This document shows, in pieces, positions 54,799 through 62,327 of a DNA stretch of 64,000 nucleotides. Source of the DNA: Arthrobacter sp. DWC3. Lineage in GTDB: Bacteria; Actinomycetota; Actinomycetes; Actinomycetales; Micrococcaceae. The stretch is taken from NCBI RefSeq assembly GCF_002929375.1, contig NZ_PJIP01000010.1, positions 62,001 through 126,000 on the forward strand, read 5' to 3'. The first letter of the stretch is position 1. Every line of letters starts with the position of its first letter. A model generated the notes under the pieces. The model made no database searches, was not told where the DNA came from, and worked only from the letters and a program-made list of their open reading frames with translations. Made by a program: the position numbers and the translations under genes.

Positions 54799-55075
54799 AG
54801 TTACACCGGTTCGGTGTCGCGGAAGACGCTCACGACGGCGTCACTCTAATCGCTCGGCCACTATGGCAGAAAGTTGACAGCCACCACAAATCACGGCGAT
54901 CGTGATTGCCAGCGCTCGAAATCACAGGGCAGAAGTCTGATCCCTTCCCAGGAATGTCCAACGATAAGTACGGCGGGTAGCACTTCTCTAGGCAGCACCC
55001 CGAGAGGGTCCCGTAGGTGGATCGTCGTCCGATGAGCTCATTGACACGTGGAGAACTGACTGACTGACTAGCGGG

Positions 55076-55795
55076 ATGACGAGCGACGCGGTTCTCGATG
55101 AAGTCCTGTCCTTGAGTCACGCAGCGGTGGTGACAAATCTGCTCTCCGACGCCGATTCCCTCGCAGCAGGAATTGGCGCGACAGGCTGGAGCAGATCAGT
55201 CGACGGAGGGCATTGGCATTGCCCAGGTGAATCGTCCTGGTCGCTGCTTTCCTCGGATCACGCACCGAATCTCGCAGTTTTCCTGACCGACGAGGACGCG
55301 GCGGCGGTCTTCACAGCAGGCCAGAACCTTGCACGACGACTCGATCATCTCGACGGTCTGACCCGTCACGGGACTGGCCTCGGTTGGCCGACCTGGTCTC
55401 TGGACGACCCACGCTGGGCAGAGTGGAACGGGCTCGGGCCCGACTGGGTCATGTGGAACGGCGGCCCGGCCCGGCTCTCACTGAACGTCAGTCCCGCCTA
55501 TCAACCAGGACGCCACCGTTCGCCGCCGCACCTGCACTTCCAGATCGAGCGCCTCGACACTCCGTCGGAAGGTCTCTCCGTAGACCATGATCGCGCCCGT
55601 CGAATCGTGCACTCGGGATCACCTGTCGCGCGGTGGTACCTCGCCGGCGAGAACGACTTACCCCAGGACGTCATCGACGCACTTCAGCGTGATGAGGACA
55701 CGTCCGTTGTCGCGGCCGTGGAATCAGGCGAGAAGTTCCGCACCATGCATGCGGCGGCCCAGGAACACATGAGGCGGCATGAAGAGTCACCCTAA
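55076..55795 (+). CDS. Hypothetical protein
   Basis: A 239-residue soluble protein I do not recognise. It is rich in Trp (GHWHCPGESSWSLL, GWPTWSLDDPRWAEWNGLGPDWVMWNGG) and has a His cluster in HRSPPHLHFQIERLD. There is no signal peptide or membrane helix. The ATG at 55076 lacks a clear ribosome binding site. Composition and length argue for a real gene. It is followed at 20 bp by one copy of the 23-bp repeat. Confidence 0.65.
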   Translation: MTSDAVLDEVLSLSHAAVVTNLLSDADSLAAGIGATGWSRSVDGGHWHCPGESSWSLLSSDHAPNLAVFLTDEDAAAVFTAGQNLARRLDHLDGLTRHGTGLGWPTWSLDDPRWAEWNGLGPDWVMWNGGPARLSLNVSPAYQPGRHRSPPHLHFQIERLDTPSEGLSVDHDRARRIVHSGSPVARWYLAGENDLPQDVIDALQRDEDTSVVAAVESGEKFRTMHAAAQEHMRRHEESP

Positions 55796-55814
55796 CTCCG
55801 GCCGTTGGCATTCC

Positions 55815-55837
55815 CGCTGAGGGATCCCGTTGCGGGT
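55815..55837 (+). repeat. 23-bp element, copy 1
   Basis: CGCTGA-G-GGATCCCGTTGCGGGT lies 20 bp behind the hypothetical gene ending at 55795. It contains a CCCG-ttg-CGGG mini-hairpin. Copy 2 (57687-57709) differs at one base. Confidence 0.75.
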
Positions 55838-55911
55838 TCGTGAGCTGCTCGACTCCTGCGACGCCCGTGCGGCGGGGTCTCAGATCTGGGCCAGTGAGTA
55901 CGCTCTCGGGT

Positions 55912-56289
55912 ATGACCGCTTGCTCCGTCTTGCGTTGTTTGAATCCAGCGTCGGACTTGGTGACCTTGGCACCGTATTCGGGCCGCGAGGTGCCTGTCTG
56001 TGCTGCGCACAAGACGAGTCTTGATGACGGTGCCCCCTGGATGGCCAACCCGGGCACGGCCACCGGAGCTCTGAGCGATACAACCGGTTCCGCCGACGTC
56101 ACGATCTTCATGGACCAGGACCTTCCACAGGAGCCCCGGGTGAAGGGGATTGGTCTTAGTCCGACCATCGGAAGCGAGATCGGTTTCTCTGTGAACCTCG
56201 TGATCGACACATCCAAGGGTGAGCAGCAGATCAACTTCTGGTTGACCGAGGACCAGGGCAGGCTGCTCGGATCCTGGCTCACCGAGTAG
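55912..56289 (+). CDS. Hypothetical protein
   Basis: A 125-residue protein of unknown function. It starts MTACSVLRCLNPASD at 55912; an in-frame ATG at 55840 would add residues that read as non-coding. The second half, VTIFMDQDLPQEPRVKGIGLSP and VNLVIDTSKGEQQINFWLTEDQG, looks like a beta-rich domain. Three cysteines lie in the first 45 residues. It is separated from the Nudix gene by 55 bp and might be co-transcribed with it. Confidence 0.6.
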   Translation: MTACSVLRCLNPASDLVTLAPYSGREVPVCAAHKTSLDDGAPWMANPGTATGALSDTTGSADVTIFMDQDLPQEPRVKGIGLSPTIGSEIGFSVNLVIDTSKGEQQINFWLTEDQGRLLGSWLTE

Positions 56290-56344
56290 CACCGCAGCGC
56301 CCGGTGACCGATCGTTCGCCGTTCCTATTCCGTAGTGTGAGTGC

Positions 56345-56827
56345 ATGAGTTCGCTTCCTTGGCGGCATTCGCTCAGAGCGCTGCTGCTTACTGCCGATGG
56401 TGCCGTGCTTCTAGGCAAACACCGCACACCCCGCGGGTCCGTCTGGGCAGCCCCCGGCGGGGACGTCGAGTCTGGCGAATCAGGCTTGGATGCTCTACAG
56501 CGCGAGCTGCGGGAAGAGATCGGCTGGGAACTCAGCGGCGAGGAACCGGCCCACGTGTGGCGTCAGGAGATTCTCGACTCGACAATCGCTCCCGGCTTTC
56601 AGGGCGTGGTGAACGACTACTACCTCGTCCGAATCGACCGCTTCGAACATCGAGGTGACCTGGCACCGGAAGCCCTGCAAGCGGAAGGGCTGGAGGGATT
56701 CGCCTGGTGGTCGGCAGAGGCGATGCGGCTTCACTCGGACGAGCTCTTCTCGCCCCACGACCTCGCCACACTGCTGCCGACCATCACCCGTGACACACCG
56801 CCGAATCCGGTGCTATTGACGGCTTGA
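56345..56827 (+). CDS. Nudix hydrolase
   Basis: A 160-residue Nudix protein. The box is GGDVESGESGLDALQRELREEIGWEL (GxxxxxExxxxxxxREUxEExGU), at about residues 38-63, giving the metal-binding glutamates. The substrate (a nucleoside diphosphate derivative) cannot be inferred. The N-terminus LRALLLTADGAVLLGKHRTPRGSVWAAPGG is typical of MutT-like members. No partner gene is obvious. Confidence 0.92.
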   Translation: MSSLPWRHSLRALLLTADGAVLLGKHRTPRGSVWAAPGGDVESGESGLDALQRELREEIGWELSGEEPAHVWRQEILDSTIAPGFQGVVNDYYLVRIDRFEHRGDLAPEALQAEGLEGFAWWSAEAMRLHSDELFSPHDLATLLPTITRDTPPNPVLLTA

Positions 56828-57022
56828 GGCCGAAGCATCTGGTTCGATGGGAAGAGGGCCTTCCCCGTATCCCATCCTCCAGTGGTGGCTACTGGACGAG
56901 TAGCTGCGGCCGCAACGGTGCAGTTCCTGGCGCATGGATAGAGGTCAGTAGTGTGGGTTTCCCCTGAGCGCTCGAGCGCCGGCGTCAACTACCGGCTGGG
57001 GAGCGGGAGGTAACGTCCAGCT

Positions 57023-57679
57023 ATGCGGAACGTCTTCATCGTCACTCATCCGGGAGCCACCCATGTCACTGACAATGTTGTGGGCGGTTGGTACGACTCC
57101 TCGTTGACCGAGCAGGGATCACGTGACGCGGAACGAATCGCTGAGCGGCTGGTGGTCCTGTTGCCTGGAACACAGAAACTGCACCTGGTGACGTCGGACA
57201 TGCGCCGTACACAGCAGACCGCGGCTCCGATAGCTCACGCTTTCGGTGTCGCCCCGGTTATCGATCGGGACCTGAGAGAGCGATCCTACGGTGACGCCGA
57301 GGGACAGGCACCGGGAACAACGGTGTTCCTTCCTCCTCCCCTCGACTCCGGGCGGTTGGACCACCACCCTGGAACCCCTGGTACCGAGACTCGTCGCGAA
57401 TGGGCGGCGCGCGCCTACCGGGCACTGGAGCGAGTGGTGGAGGCCGGGGCGGAGCAAACCATCATCGTCACGCACGGCGGCACCCTGACCTATCTGATCA
57501 GCGCATGGATCGGGCTCCCTCTCGAGCATGCTGGTCATGCGAAGTTCTCCAGCACACCGGGCGGGCTGACTCACTTAAGAGAGGACGACTTCGCCCATGA
57601 TCGCGCTGTCGTCACTCTCAACGACTGCGCGCACCTCAACGCTTTAGTTCCTGACCTCAGTTCAAGAACCCGTCGTTAG
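57023..57679 (+). CDS. Histidine phosphatase family protein (altered RHG motif)
   Basis: A 218-residue phosphoglycerate-mutase-like protein. The usual RHGET reads THPGATH near residue 8: the phospho-accepting His is kept, Arg and Gly are not. LVTSDMRRTQQTAAPIA supplies the second Arg, DLRERSYGDAEG the acidic residue and VTHGGTLTYL the second His. Loss of the first Arg is expected to reduce phosphate binding, so activity is uncertain. Copy 2 of the 23-bp element follows eight bases after its stop. Confidence 0.85.
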   Translation: MRNVFIVTHPGATHVTDNVVGGWYDSSLTEQGSRDAERIAERLVVLLPGTQKLHLVTSDMRRTQQTAAPIAHAFGVAPVIDRDLRERSYGDAEGQAPGTTVFLPPPLDSGRLDHHPGTPGTETRREWAARAYRALERVVEAGAEQTIIVTHGGTLTYLISAWIGLPLEHAGHAKFSSTPGGLTHLREDDFAHDRAVVTLNDCAHLNALVPDLSSRTRR

Positions 57680-57686
57680 CACGGCG

Positions 57687-57709
57687 CGCTGAAGGATCCC
57701 GTTGCGGGT
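57687..57709 (+). repeat. 23-bp element, copy 2
   Basis: CGCTGA-A-GGATCCCGTTGCGGGT, 22 of 23 bases identical to copy 1, starts eight bases behind the histidine phosphatase gene. A partial match (CGCTGcaGGATCCC) is at 60230-60243, behind the SDR gene. Confidence 0.75.
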
Positions 57710-57770
57710 CTTGGTTTGCCGCACTCCCCCCTTACGGGCAGCGATGAGTGGTGGCTCTTGCGCGGGGCTG

Positions 57771-57791
57771 GTATTAATGTTTCATTACTAC
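57771..57791. promoter_or_regulatory. Palindrome at the padR start: probable operator and promoter
   Basis: GTATTAATG-ttt-CATTACTAC has nine-base arms complementary at eight positions and ends two bases before the GTG. TATTAAT doubles as a -10. No ribosome binding site intervenes, so the mRNA is probably leaderless and autoregulated. Confidence 0.65.
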
Positions 57792-57792
57792 C

Positions 57793-58143
57793 GTGTCAAG
57801 AATTCAGGCGCAGCAGGATGCGCAACTCACCAGAGCAGCATTGCCTCTCCTGACGCTGACCCTCCTCGCTGACGAGGAGTCCTACGGCTACCAGCTCATC
57901 GAACGTCTCGCGGACCTGGGCCTGGAAGTGACGACAGGACTGATGTACCCGCTGCTGAGCAGACTCGAACGGGACGGACTGGTGAGCACACGCATGGTTC
58001 CCTCGACGAGCGGACCACCGCGGAAGTACTTCGCCCTGACCAAAGCAGGCCACAGCACCCGAATATCAGTGAAGGACCAGTGGCAGGTGGTGGCCACAGC
58101 CGTTCACGCCGCAACCCAGAAGGAGCACGCACCTCATGCCTGA
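57793..58143 (+). CDS. PadR family transcriptional regulator
   Basis: A 116-residue winged-helix protein: LLTLTLLADEESYGYQLIERLADLG (helix 1-2), GLMYPLLSRLERDGLVSTR (recognition helix and wing entry) and PPRKYFALTKAG (wing) are the PadR signature. The dimerisation helix at the C-terminus is short, as in subfamily 2. Its stop lies eight bases inside the next gene, a membrane protein of the kind that often accompanies PadR. Confidence 0.92.
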   Translation: MSRIQAQQDAQLTRAALPLLTLTLLADEESYGYQLIERLADLGLEVTTGLMYPLLSRLERDGLVSTRMVPSTSGPPRKYFALTKAGHSTRISVKDQWQVVATAVHAATQKEHAPHA

Positions 58144-58681
58144 CAGAACCCTGGAATCCACTCCCGCCCGTCGTCGCTCCGTCGGTGAGAAACTACGAGC
58201 CGACATGTACCTCACCCGACTTGATTGGCACCTGGAAGCAGTCCTCCCGGGCAAGGCACGTCGAGCGACGGTCAAAGAGCTCCGACAGTCCCTGGTCAGT
58301 GATCCCCGGGACATGTCCTCCAGCCTCCGTGACCTCGGCTCACCGAAAGCACTTGCCGAGCAGTACGCCGACGACGCGCACCGCAGGCCCCTATGGTCCA
58401 TCGGGGTGATCGCCGCCGGCGCAGCGCTCCTGGTCTACTGGACAGTGTTCCTGTCCTACGTGTTCGGGATGCTCGCCGCCGTCGAGTCCCTCGACTCGAA
58501 CGAAGCGCACGCGACGTTCCTGACCATCGAGGTCACCGCATACTCCACAGCCGAAGCCATCGGTATCAGCTGGACCAGCGACTGGACCTGGCTCATCGTT
58601 CCTACCGTGATCGCCACACTTGCCTTCCTCCTCGGAGCCCGAGCCTGGCGTGCAACCACCCCTGCAGCACAGGCCAGGTAA
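58136..58681 (+). CDS. Membrane protein with HAAS-like N-terminal domain
   Basis: A 181-residue protein overlapping padR by eight bases. Residues 17-80 (EKLRADMYLTRLDWHLEAVLPGKAR...LRDLGSPKALAEQYADDA) resemble the HAAS helical domain found in partners of PadR regulators. Two membrane helices follow (about 86-112 and 145-170) separated by an external loop. The pairing suggests a sensor/effector role in an envelope response, but the signal is not known. Confidence 0.8.
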   Translation: MPDRTLESTPARRRSVGEKLRADMYLTRLDWHLEAVLPGKARRATVKELRQSLVSDPRDMSSSLRDLGSPKALAEQYADDAHRRPLWSIGVIAAGAALLVYWTVFLSYVFGMLAAVESLDSNEAHATFLTIEVTAYSTAEAIGISWTSDWTWLIVPTVIATLAFLLGARAWRATTPAAQAR

Positions 58682-58696
58682 GCAAACAAACACCAG

Positions 58697-58716
58697 CTTC
58701 CCCGCGATCGGGGAAG
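58697..58716. terminator. Hairpin between convergent genes
   Basis: CTTCCCCG-cgat-CGGGGAAG, a perfect 8-bp stem, lies between the stops of the HAAS-like gene and the convergent TetR gene and may serve both. Confidence 0.7.
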
Positions 58717-58743
58717 GAGCGCTCTACGGGACGCCTTCGGTGG

Positions 58744-59283
58744 TTACGGGCGCAGACCGCGGAGAATGACGTCGAGGACTACCTGCGCTGCATCGCTGCC
58801 GGGTGTGAGTTGTGCGCTGCGGATCGAGTGCGCTGCTCCGCACGCAAGAAGCAGGACCGACGTAGCATCCACGCCTGCACGCACGCGTCCATTGGCTTGA
58901 GCTTCCTCGAGCACCTGGGCGAGGCCATCGATGAGCGCAGCACGTTTGGCGGCCGTCTGCGGGAGCACGGCAACCGAACGGGCCGTCACCTTCTCGAACA
59001 CCGGATCCGTCGTCAGTAGTGTGACGTGTTCGGTGAGTGTCCGGTCGAACCGATCGGGTCCGGCCATGGTCAGGACGCGGTCGAGTTCATCAAAGCGATC
59101 CCACACGACAACCTCTTCGAGTTCGTCGACGGTCGCGAAATGCCGGTACACAGTGCCCACCCCGACATCGGCTGCACGCGCTACCGCGTTCAAGGCCAAG
59201 TCATCCCCCTGGGCAGCGAGTCGTCGGGCGGCCTCGAGGATGCGATCTCGATTGCGAGCAGCGTCGCGCCGAAGGCCCTCCAT
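58744..59283 (-). CDS. TetR family regulator (SDR-linked)
   Basis: A 179-residue regulator with the helix-turn-helix at about 15-58 (RDRILEAARRLAAQG, ALNAVARAADVGVGTVYRHFATVDEL). The C-terminal domain is of the TetR_C_33 or similar type used by many actinobacterial SDR-linked repressors. It is divergent from an SDR gene, with 93 bp between starts containing a CGGAT/ATCCG inverted repeat, so it probably represses that gene and itself. Confidence 0.9.
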   Translation of the reverse strand: MEGLRRDAARNRDRILEAARRLAAQGDDLALNAVARAADVGVGTVYRHFATVDELEEVVVWDRFDELDRVLTMAGPDRFDRTLTEHVTLLTTDPVFEKVTARSVAVLPQTAAKRAALIDGLAQVLEEAQANGRVRAGVDATSVLLLACGAAHSIRSAQLTPGSDAAQVVLDVILRGLRP

Positions 59284-59332
59284 GGATCCTCATCCTAGGT
59301 GATCAGCAGGAGAAACGGATGACCGTTCCAAT

Positions 59333-59347
59333 CGGATGAGTTATCCG
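59333..59347. promoter_or_regulatory. Inverted repeat between TetR and SDR genes
   Basis: CGGAT-gagtt-ATCCG, with a further direct CGGATGA copy at 59316-59322, lies upstream of the SDR gene. Candidate operator of the divergent TetR. Confidence 0.4.
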
Positions 59348-59376
59348 CTTAGGATCAGGTGAAACGAAAGGACACC

Positions 59377-60153
59377 ATGACCACCATGAACAGCTCCCGC
59401 CCCCTCGCCCTTATCACCGGTGCCAGCTCCGGGATCGGTGCGGGGTTCGCTCGCCGCTACGCCCGCGAAGGCTTCGACCTTCTACTCGTCGCCCGTTCGG
59501 AGACCGCCCTGCAGGCACTGGCCGATGAGGTCTCGGCGAAGCACTCCATCACGGCATCCGTTCACATGGCCGATCTCTCCGATCCGACCGACGTAGCGCG
59601 CCTGGTCGAAGTCATCACCGACCACTTGCCTCGCATCGACCACATCGTCAACAGCGCCGGCACGGCGCCCGAAGGCGACATCGATCGGATGGATCCCGAG
59701 GACCTGCGCCGAATGGTTGATATCAACATCACCGCGCTGTCGCTGTTGAGCCGCGCTGCCGTCATCCGAATGCGCGACGCCGGTAGCGGCACGATCATCA
59801 ACATCGCCAGCGGAGCCGGATACCAGCCGCTACCTCACCTCTCCGCCTACGCCGCATCGAAGGCATATGTGATCCGCTTCACCGAAGCGCTTTCCGAAGA
59901 ACACCGCAGCCATGGCCTCCGGATCTTTTCAGTTGCCCCTGGGGACACCGACACCCCGATGAATCCCGGACCGGGAAAGAACAAGCGCCAAGCGCACCAG
60001 GTGGTTGACACTGCCTGGAAAGCCATGCCCACGAAAGCACCATCCGTCGTCGACGGACGCATGAACAGTCTCGTTGCAACTCTGTCGACACGGGTCTTCA
60101 GCAAGCACTTCACACTGCGCACTGCAGAGAAGATGATGCGCCCTAAAGCCTGA
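59377..60153 (+). CDS. SDR family NAD(P)-dependent oxidoreductase
   Basis: A 258-residue classical short-chain dehydrogenase from the ATG at 59377, which has AAAGGA five bases before it; an in-frame GTG six codons earlier is less likely. GASSGIGAGFARRYA, VNSAGTAPEG, IASGAGYQPLPHLSAYAASKAYV (Ser, Tyr, Lys) and VAPGDTDTPM are all present. Resembles dehydrogenases annotated as DltE/ketoacyl reductase-like; the substrate is unknown. Divergent from TetR. Confidence 0.92.
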   Translation: MTTMNSSRPLALITGASSGIGAGFARRYAREGFDLLLVARSETALQALADEVSAKHSITASVHMADLSDPTDVARLVEVITDHLPRIDHIVNSAGTAPEGDIDRMDPEDLRRMVDINITALSLLSRAAVIRMRDAGSGTIINIASGAGYQPLPHLSAYAASKAYVIRFTEALSEEHRSHGLRIFSVAPGDTDTPMNPGPGKNKRQAHQVVDTAWKAMPTKAPSVVDGRMNSLVATLSTRVFSKHFTLRTAEKMMRPKA

Positions 60154-60286
60154 CTTACGAAGCAGCGTGGTGAATGAGCCACCGATCATCACGAGCACCG
60201 CGATTCGCCCACAGCTACCACAGGTGTCTCGCTGCAGGATCCCTGATGACACGAGATCGCTGACACCGCACCCTGAGCGGGCGCAA

Positions 60287-60883
60287 TCAACGACGGGGAG
60301 CGATCAGCCCGACGGTCATTCTCGACAGCACCGATCTGTAAGAGTCCAGCTCGTGATCGACGACCTCCGCAAGAGGTCCGTCGTCGGTCGAGGTGATCCA
60401 TGACGCGAAGCCGTCGTAGTAGGCGCGCACTCCGACATCAGCAAGGACTCCGGCCTGGCGGGCGTCCTGAAGGCGGGCGGAAAGGGCGCGGTGGAGTGCA
60501 TCCGTGATGGCGGACCGTTTGAAGACGGCGCGTTCCTGCAGTTCGGGGCTTGACGCCAGGATTGTGTCCAGTCGCCGTCCCGTCTCCCTGCGGTCTGCCG
60601 TGTGGATCGTGCAGAGAGCGGTGACCGCAACGCGGAGAACGTCGAATGGCGGGCTGTCGGCAGGGGCACTCTCGACTCCCTCGGTCGCGGACGCGATCAG
60701 TTCGTCCTGGCCTTGGAACAGGATCTCGCGCTTATCTGCAAAGTGGCGGAAGAGCGTGGTCCTGGTCAGGCCGGCATGCTCGGCAATCTGCGCCGCCGTG
60801 GTGGCGTCGTATCCGCGCGCGCTGAAGAGCTCGACCGCCGCGTGCAACAGCCGCCCCCGGGCATCCGGTTCCCATCTAGCCAT
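60287..60883 (-). CDS. TetR family regulator (epimerase-linked)
   Basis: A 198-residue regulator with the DNA-binding domain at about 8-52: GRLLHAAVELFSARGYDATTAAQIAEHAGLTRTTLFRHFADK. The ligand domain gives no clue to the effector. It is divergent from an NAD-dependent epimerase-like gene; the 126-bp gap holds two near-identical 18-base elements, each with a core ACTnAGT dyad. Confidence 0.92.
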   Translation of the reverse strand: MARWEPDARGRLLHAAVELFSARGYDATTAAQIAEHAGLTRTTLFRHFADKREILFQGQDELIASATEGVESAPADSPPFDVLRVAVTALCTIHTADRRETGRRLDTILASSPELQERAVFKRSAITDALHRALSARLQDARQAGVLADVGVRAYYDGFASWITSTDDGPLAEVVDHELDSYRSVLSRMTVGLIAPRR

Positions 60884-60898
60884 ACTCAGATCCTATCC

Positions 60899-60948
60899 GA
60901 TGCAACTCAGTCACATCAGGCATGTATGGTGATGGTACTGAGTCACAT
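60899..60948. promoter_or_regulatory. Tandem 18-base elements: probable TetR operator
   Basis: GATGcaACTcAGTCACAT (60899-60916) and GATGgtACTgAGTCACAT (60931-60948) match at 15 of 18 positions, 32 bp apart, that is three helical turns. Each contains a self-complementary ACT-n-AGT core. They lie between the TetR and SDR starts. Confidence 0.6.
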
Positions 60949-61009
60949 GACCAGGCGCTCCGGTAGGGCTTCCGCCGGGGCTTCCTCCTCACCTGATTGG
61001 ACGAAGACC

Positions 61010-61891
61010 ATGCGCGTATTCATCACGGGCGCTTCCGGCTGGATCGGAACCGCCCTCACCACCGAGCTGCTCGCCGCAGGTCACGAGGTCGTCGGCCTTG
61101 CCCGCTCGGAGGGCTCGGCTGCGAAGATCGTCGCCGCCGGTGGCACCGCAGTGCTCGGCGACATGCAGGACCACGACCTCATCGTCGCCGAAGCGACGAA
61201 GGCGGATGCCACCGCTCACCTGGCGTTCACCCTCGATTTCACCGAGTTCGAGGAGACCGTCGACAACGAGGTACAGCTGATCGGCAGGATCGGCGCAGCC
61301 CTCGAGGGCAGCGGCAAGGCGTTCATCGCCGCATCCGGCACCCCGATTCTCTTCGGTCGGACGGCCACCGAGGAGGACGTCCTCGACCCCGAAGGACCCG
61401 CCGGGGCCCGAGCCCGGACCGCGTCGGCCGTCCTCGCGCTCTCGGACCGCGGCATCCGCTCGGGCCTGGTCCGGATGCCCCGCAGCGTGCACGGCGACGG
61501 GGACCGCAACGGCCTCATCGCCGCCCTCGTGGGCCTCGACCGTCAGCTCGGAACCGCCGCGTATGTCGGCGACGGGCAGAACCGCTGGCCCGCCGTGCAC
61601 ATCAGCGACGCCGGCCACCTGTTCTTCCTCGCCCTCGAAAAGGCCCCAGCAGGTGCCGTTCTCCACGCCGTCGGCGAGGAGGGCGTACGGATGCGTGAGG
61701 TGGCTGAGGTCATCTCCTCGAAGACCGGCCTCCCCGCTGCTGCAGTGGATCCCGGGCGGCTGGGCGTCTTCGGCGCGCTCCTCGGCGGCGACCAGCCCGC
61801 CACGAGCACCGCTACCCGCGAGCTCATCGGTTGGGAGCCGACCGGCCCCACCCTGCTCGAGGACCTCGAAGCCGGGTACTACACCTCCTGA
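61010..61891 (+). CDS. Atypical SDR / NAD-dependent epimerase family protein
   Basis: A 293-residue extended/atypical SDR. VFITGASGWIGTALTTELLAAGHEV gives the NAD(P) loop. The Tyr-x3-Lys pair of catalytic SDRs is not evident; the corresponding stretch is RMPRSVHGDGDRNG, as in the SDR group with NAD-binding but unclear catalysis. AAAHRNG-like features are absent. It starts at 61010 (MRVFITGASG); longer frames overlap the TetR gene. Terminator follows. Confidence 0.88.
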   Translation: MRVFITGASGWIGTALTTELLAAGHEVVGLARSEGSAAKIVAAGGTAVLGDMQDHDLIVAEATKADATAHLAFTLDFTEFEETVDNEVQLIGRIGAALEGSGKAFIAASGTPILFGRTATEEDVLDPEGPAGARARTASAVLALSDRGIRSGLVRMPRSVHGDGDRNGLIAALVGLDRQLGTAAYVGDGQNRWPAVHISDAGHLFFLALEKAPAGAVLHAVGEEGVRMREVAEVISSKTGLPAAAVDPGRLGVFGALLGGDQPATSTATRELIGWEPTGPTLLEDLEAGYYTS

Positions 61892-61900
61892 ACCCGCTCG

Positions 61901-61931
61901 CACCGCCGCCCGCACATCGCGTGCGGCGGTG
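61901..61931 (+). terminator. Terminator of the atypical SDR gene
   Basis: CACCGCCGCCCGC and GCGTGCGGCGGTG, 12 of 13 positions pairing, form a strong stem 9 bp after the stop, followed by TGCTTGTC. Confidence 0.75.
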
Positions 61932-61986
61932 TGCTTGTCACCGGGCCGATGCGACCGCGCACCTCCATCCCCGAAGGGGTCCCCTC

Positions 61987-62320
61987 ATGTCCGGATCCGT
62001 TTTCGTTCACGAGGCCTGGCACGCGGGGCACTGTCACCGGCGGCGCGCTCGGCGCACCCGCCGTCGACCTCCGCGCACCCCTGGCCCTGCACCTCGGCGC
62101 CACCGCCATCATGTTCAGCGTCGCAGCGCCAGGCATCTACCGCTTCCTCCTCCAAGAGCCCGAACCCCACCACCTCGACACCGGAACCGCGCACGCCGAG
62201 AGGCAGTCCGACGAACCCACCCGTCAGAAGCGCGCTGGCGTAACCAGCAGGTATGCGCTCCTGGCCGCCCTAGTCGTCATCGCCACCTTTGGGGCCCTGC
62301 TGGAAGATGCGGGGAGCTGA
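61987..62320 (+). pseudogene. Small membrane protein gene with probable frameshift
   Basis: AAGGGG seven bases before an ATG gives a good start, MSGSVFVHEAWHA, but that frame then becomes Arg-rich nonsense. One base over, the sequence reads GTVTGGALGAPAVDLRAPLAL, a helix HLGATAIMFSVAAPGIYRFLL and a second helix RYALLAALVVIATFGALL before stopping at 62320. A single frame change near 62020-62030 joins them. Without the shift no frame has both a start and sensible content. I do not recognise the protein; it would have two membrane helices. Confidence 0.5.
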
Positions 62321-62327
62321 TGCGCGT

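Noticed and set aside
54830-55120. Minus-strand 96-codon frame between the ACT gene and the next hypothetical gene
   Set aside because: Composition is not protein-like, there is no ribosome binding site, and it overlaps the start of the better-supported plus-strand gene.
55815-60243. Integron attC-like reading of the 23-bp element
   Set aside because: The element lacks the RYYYAAC/GTTRRRY core pair and imperfect palindrome expected of attC, no integrase is present, and neighbouring genes are on both strands.
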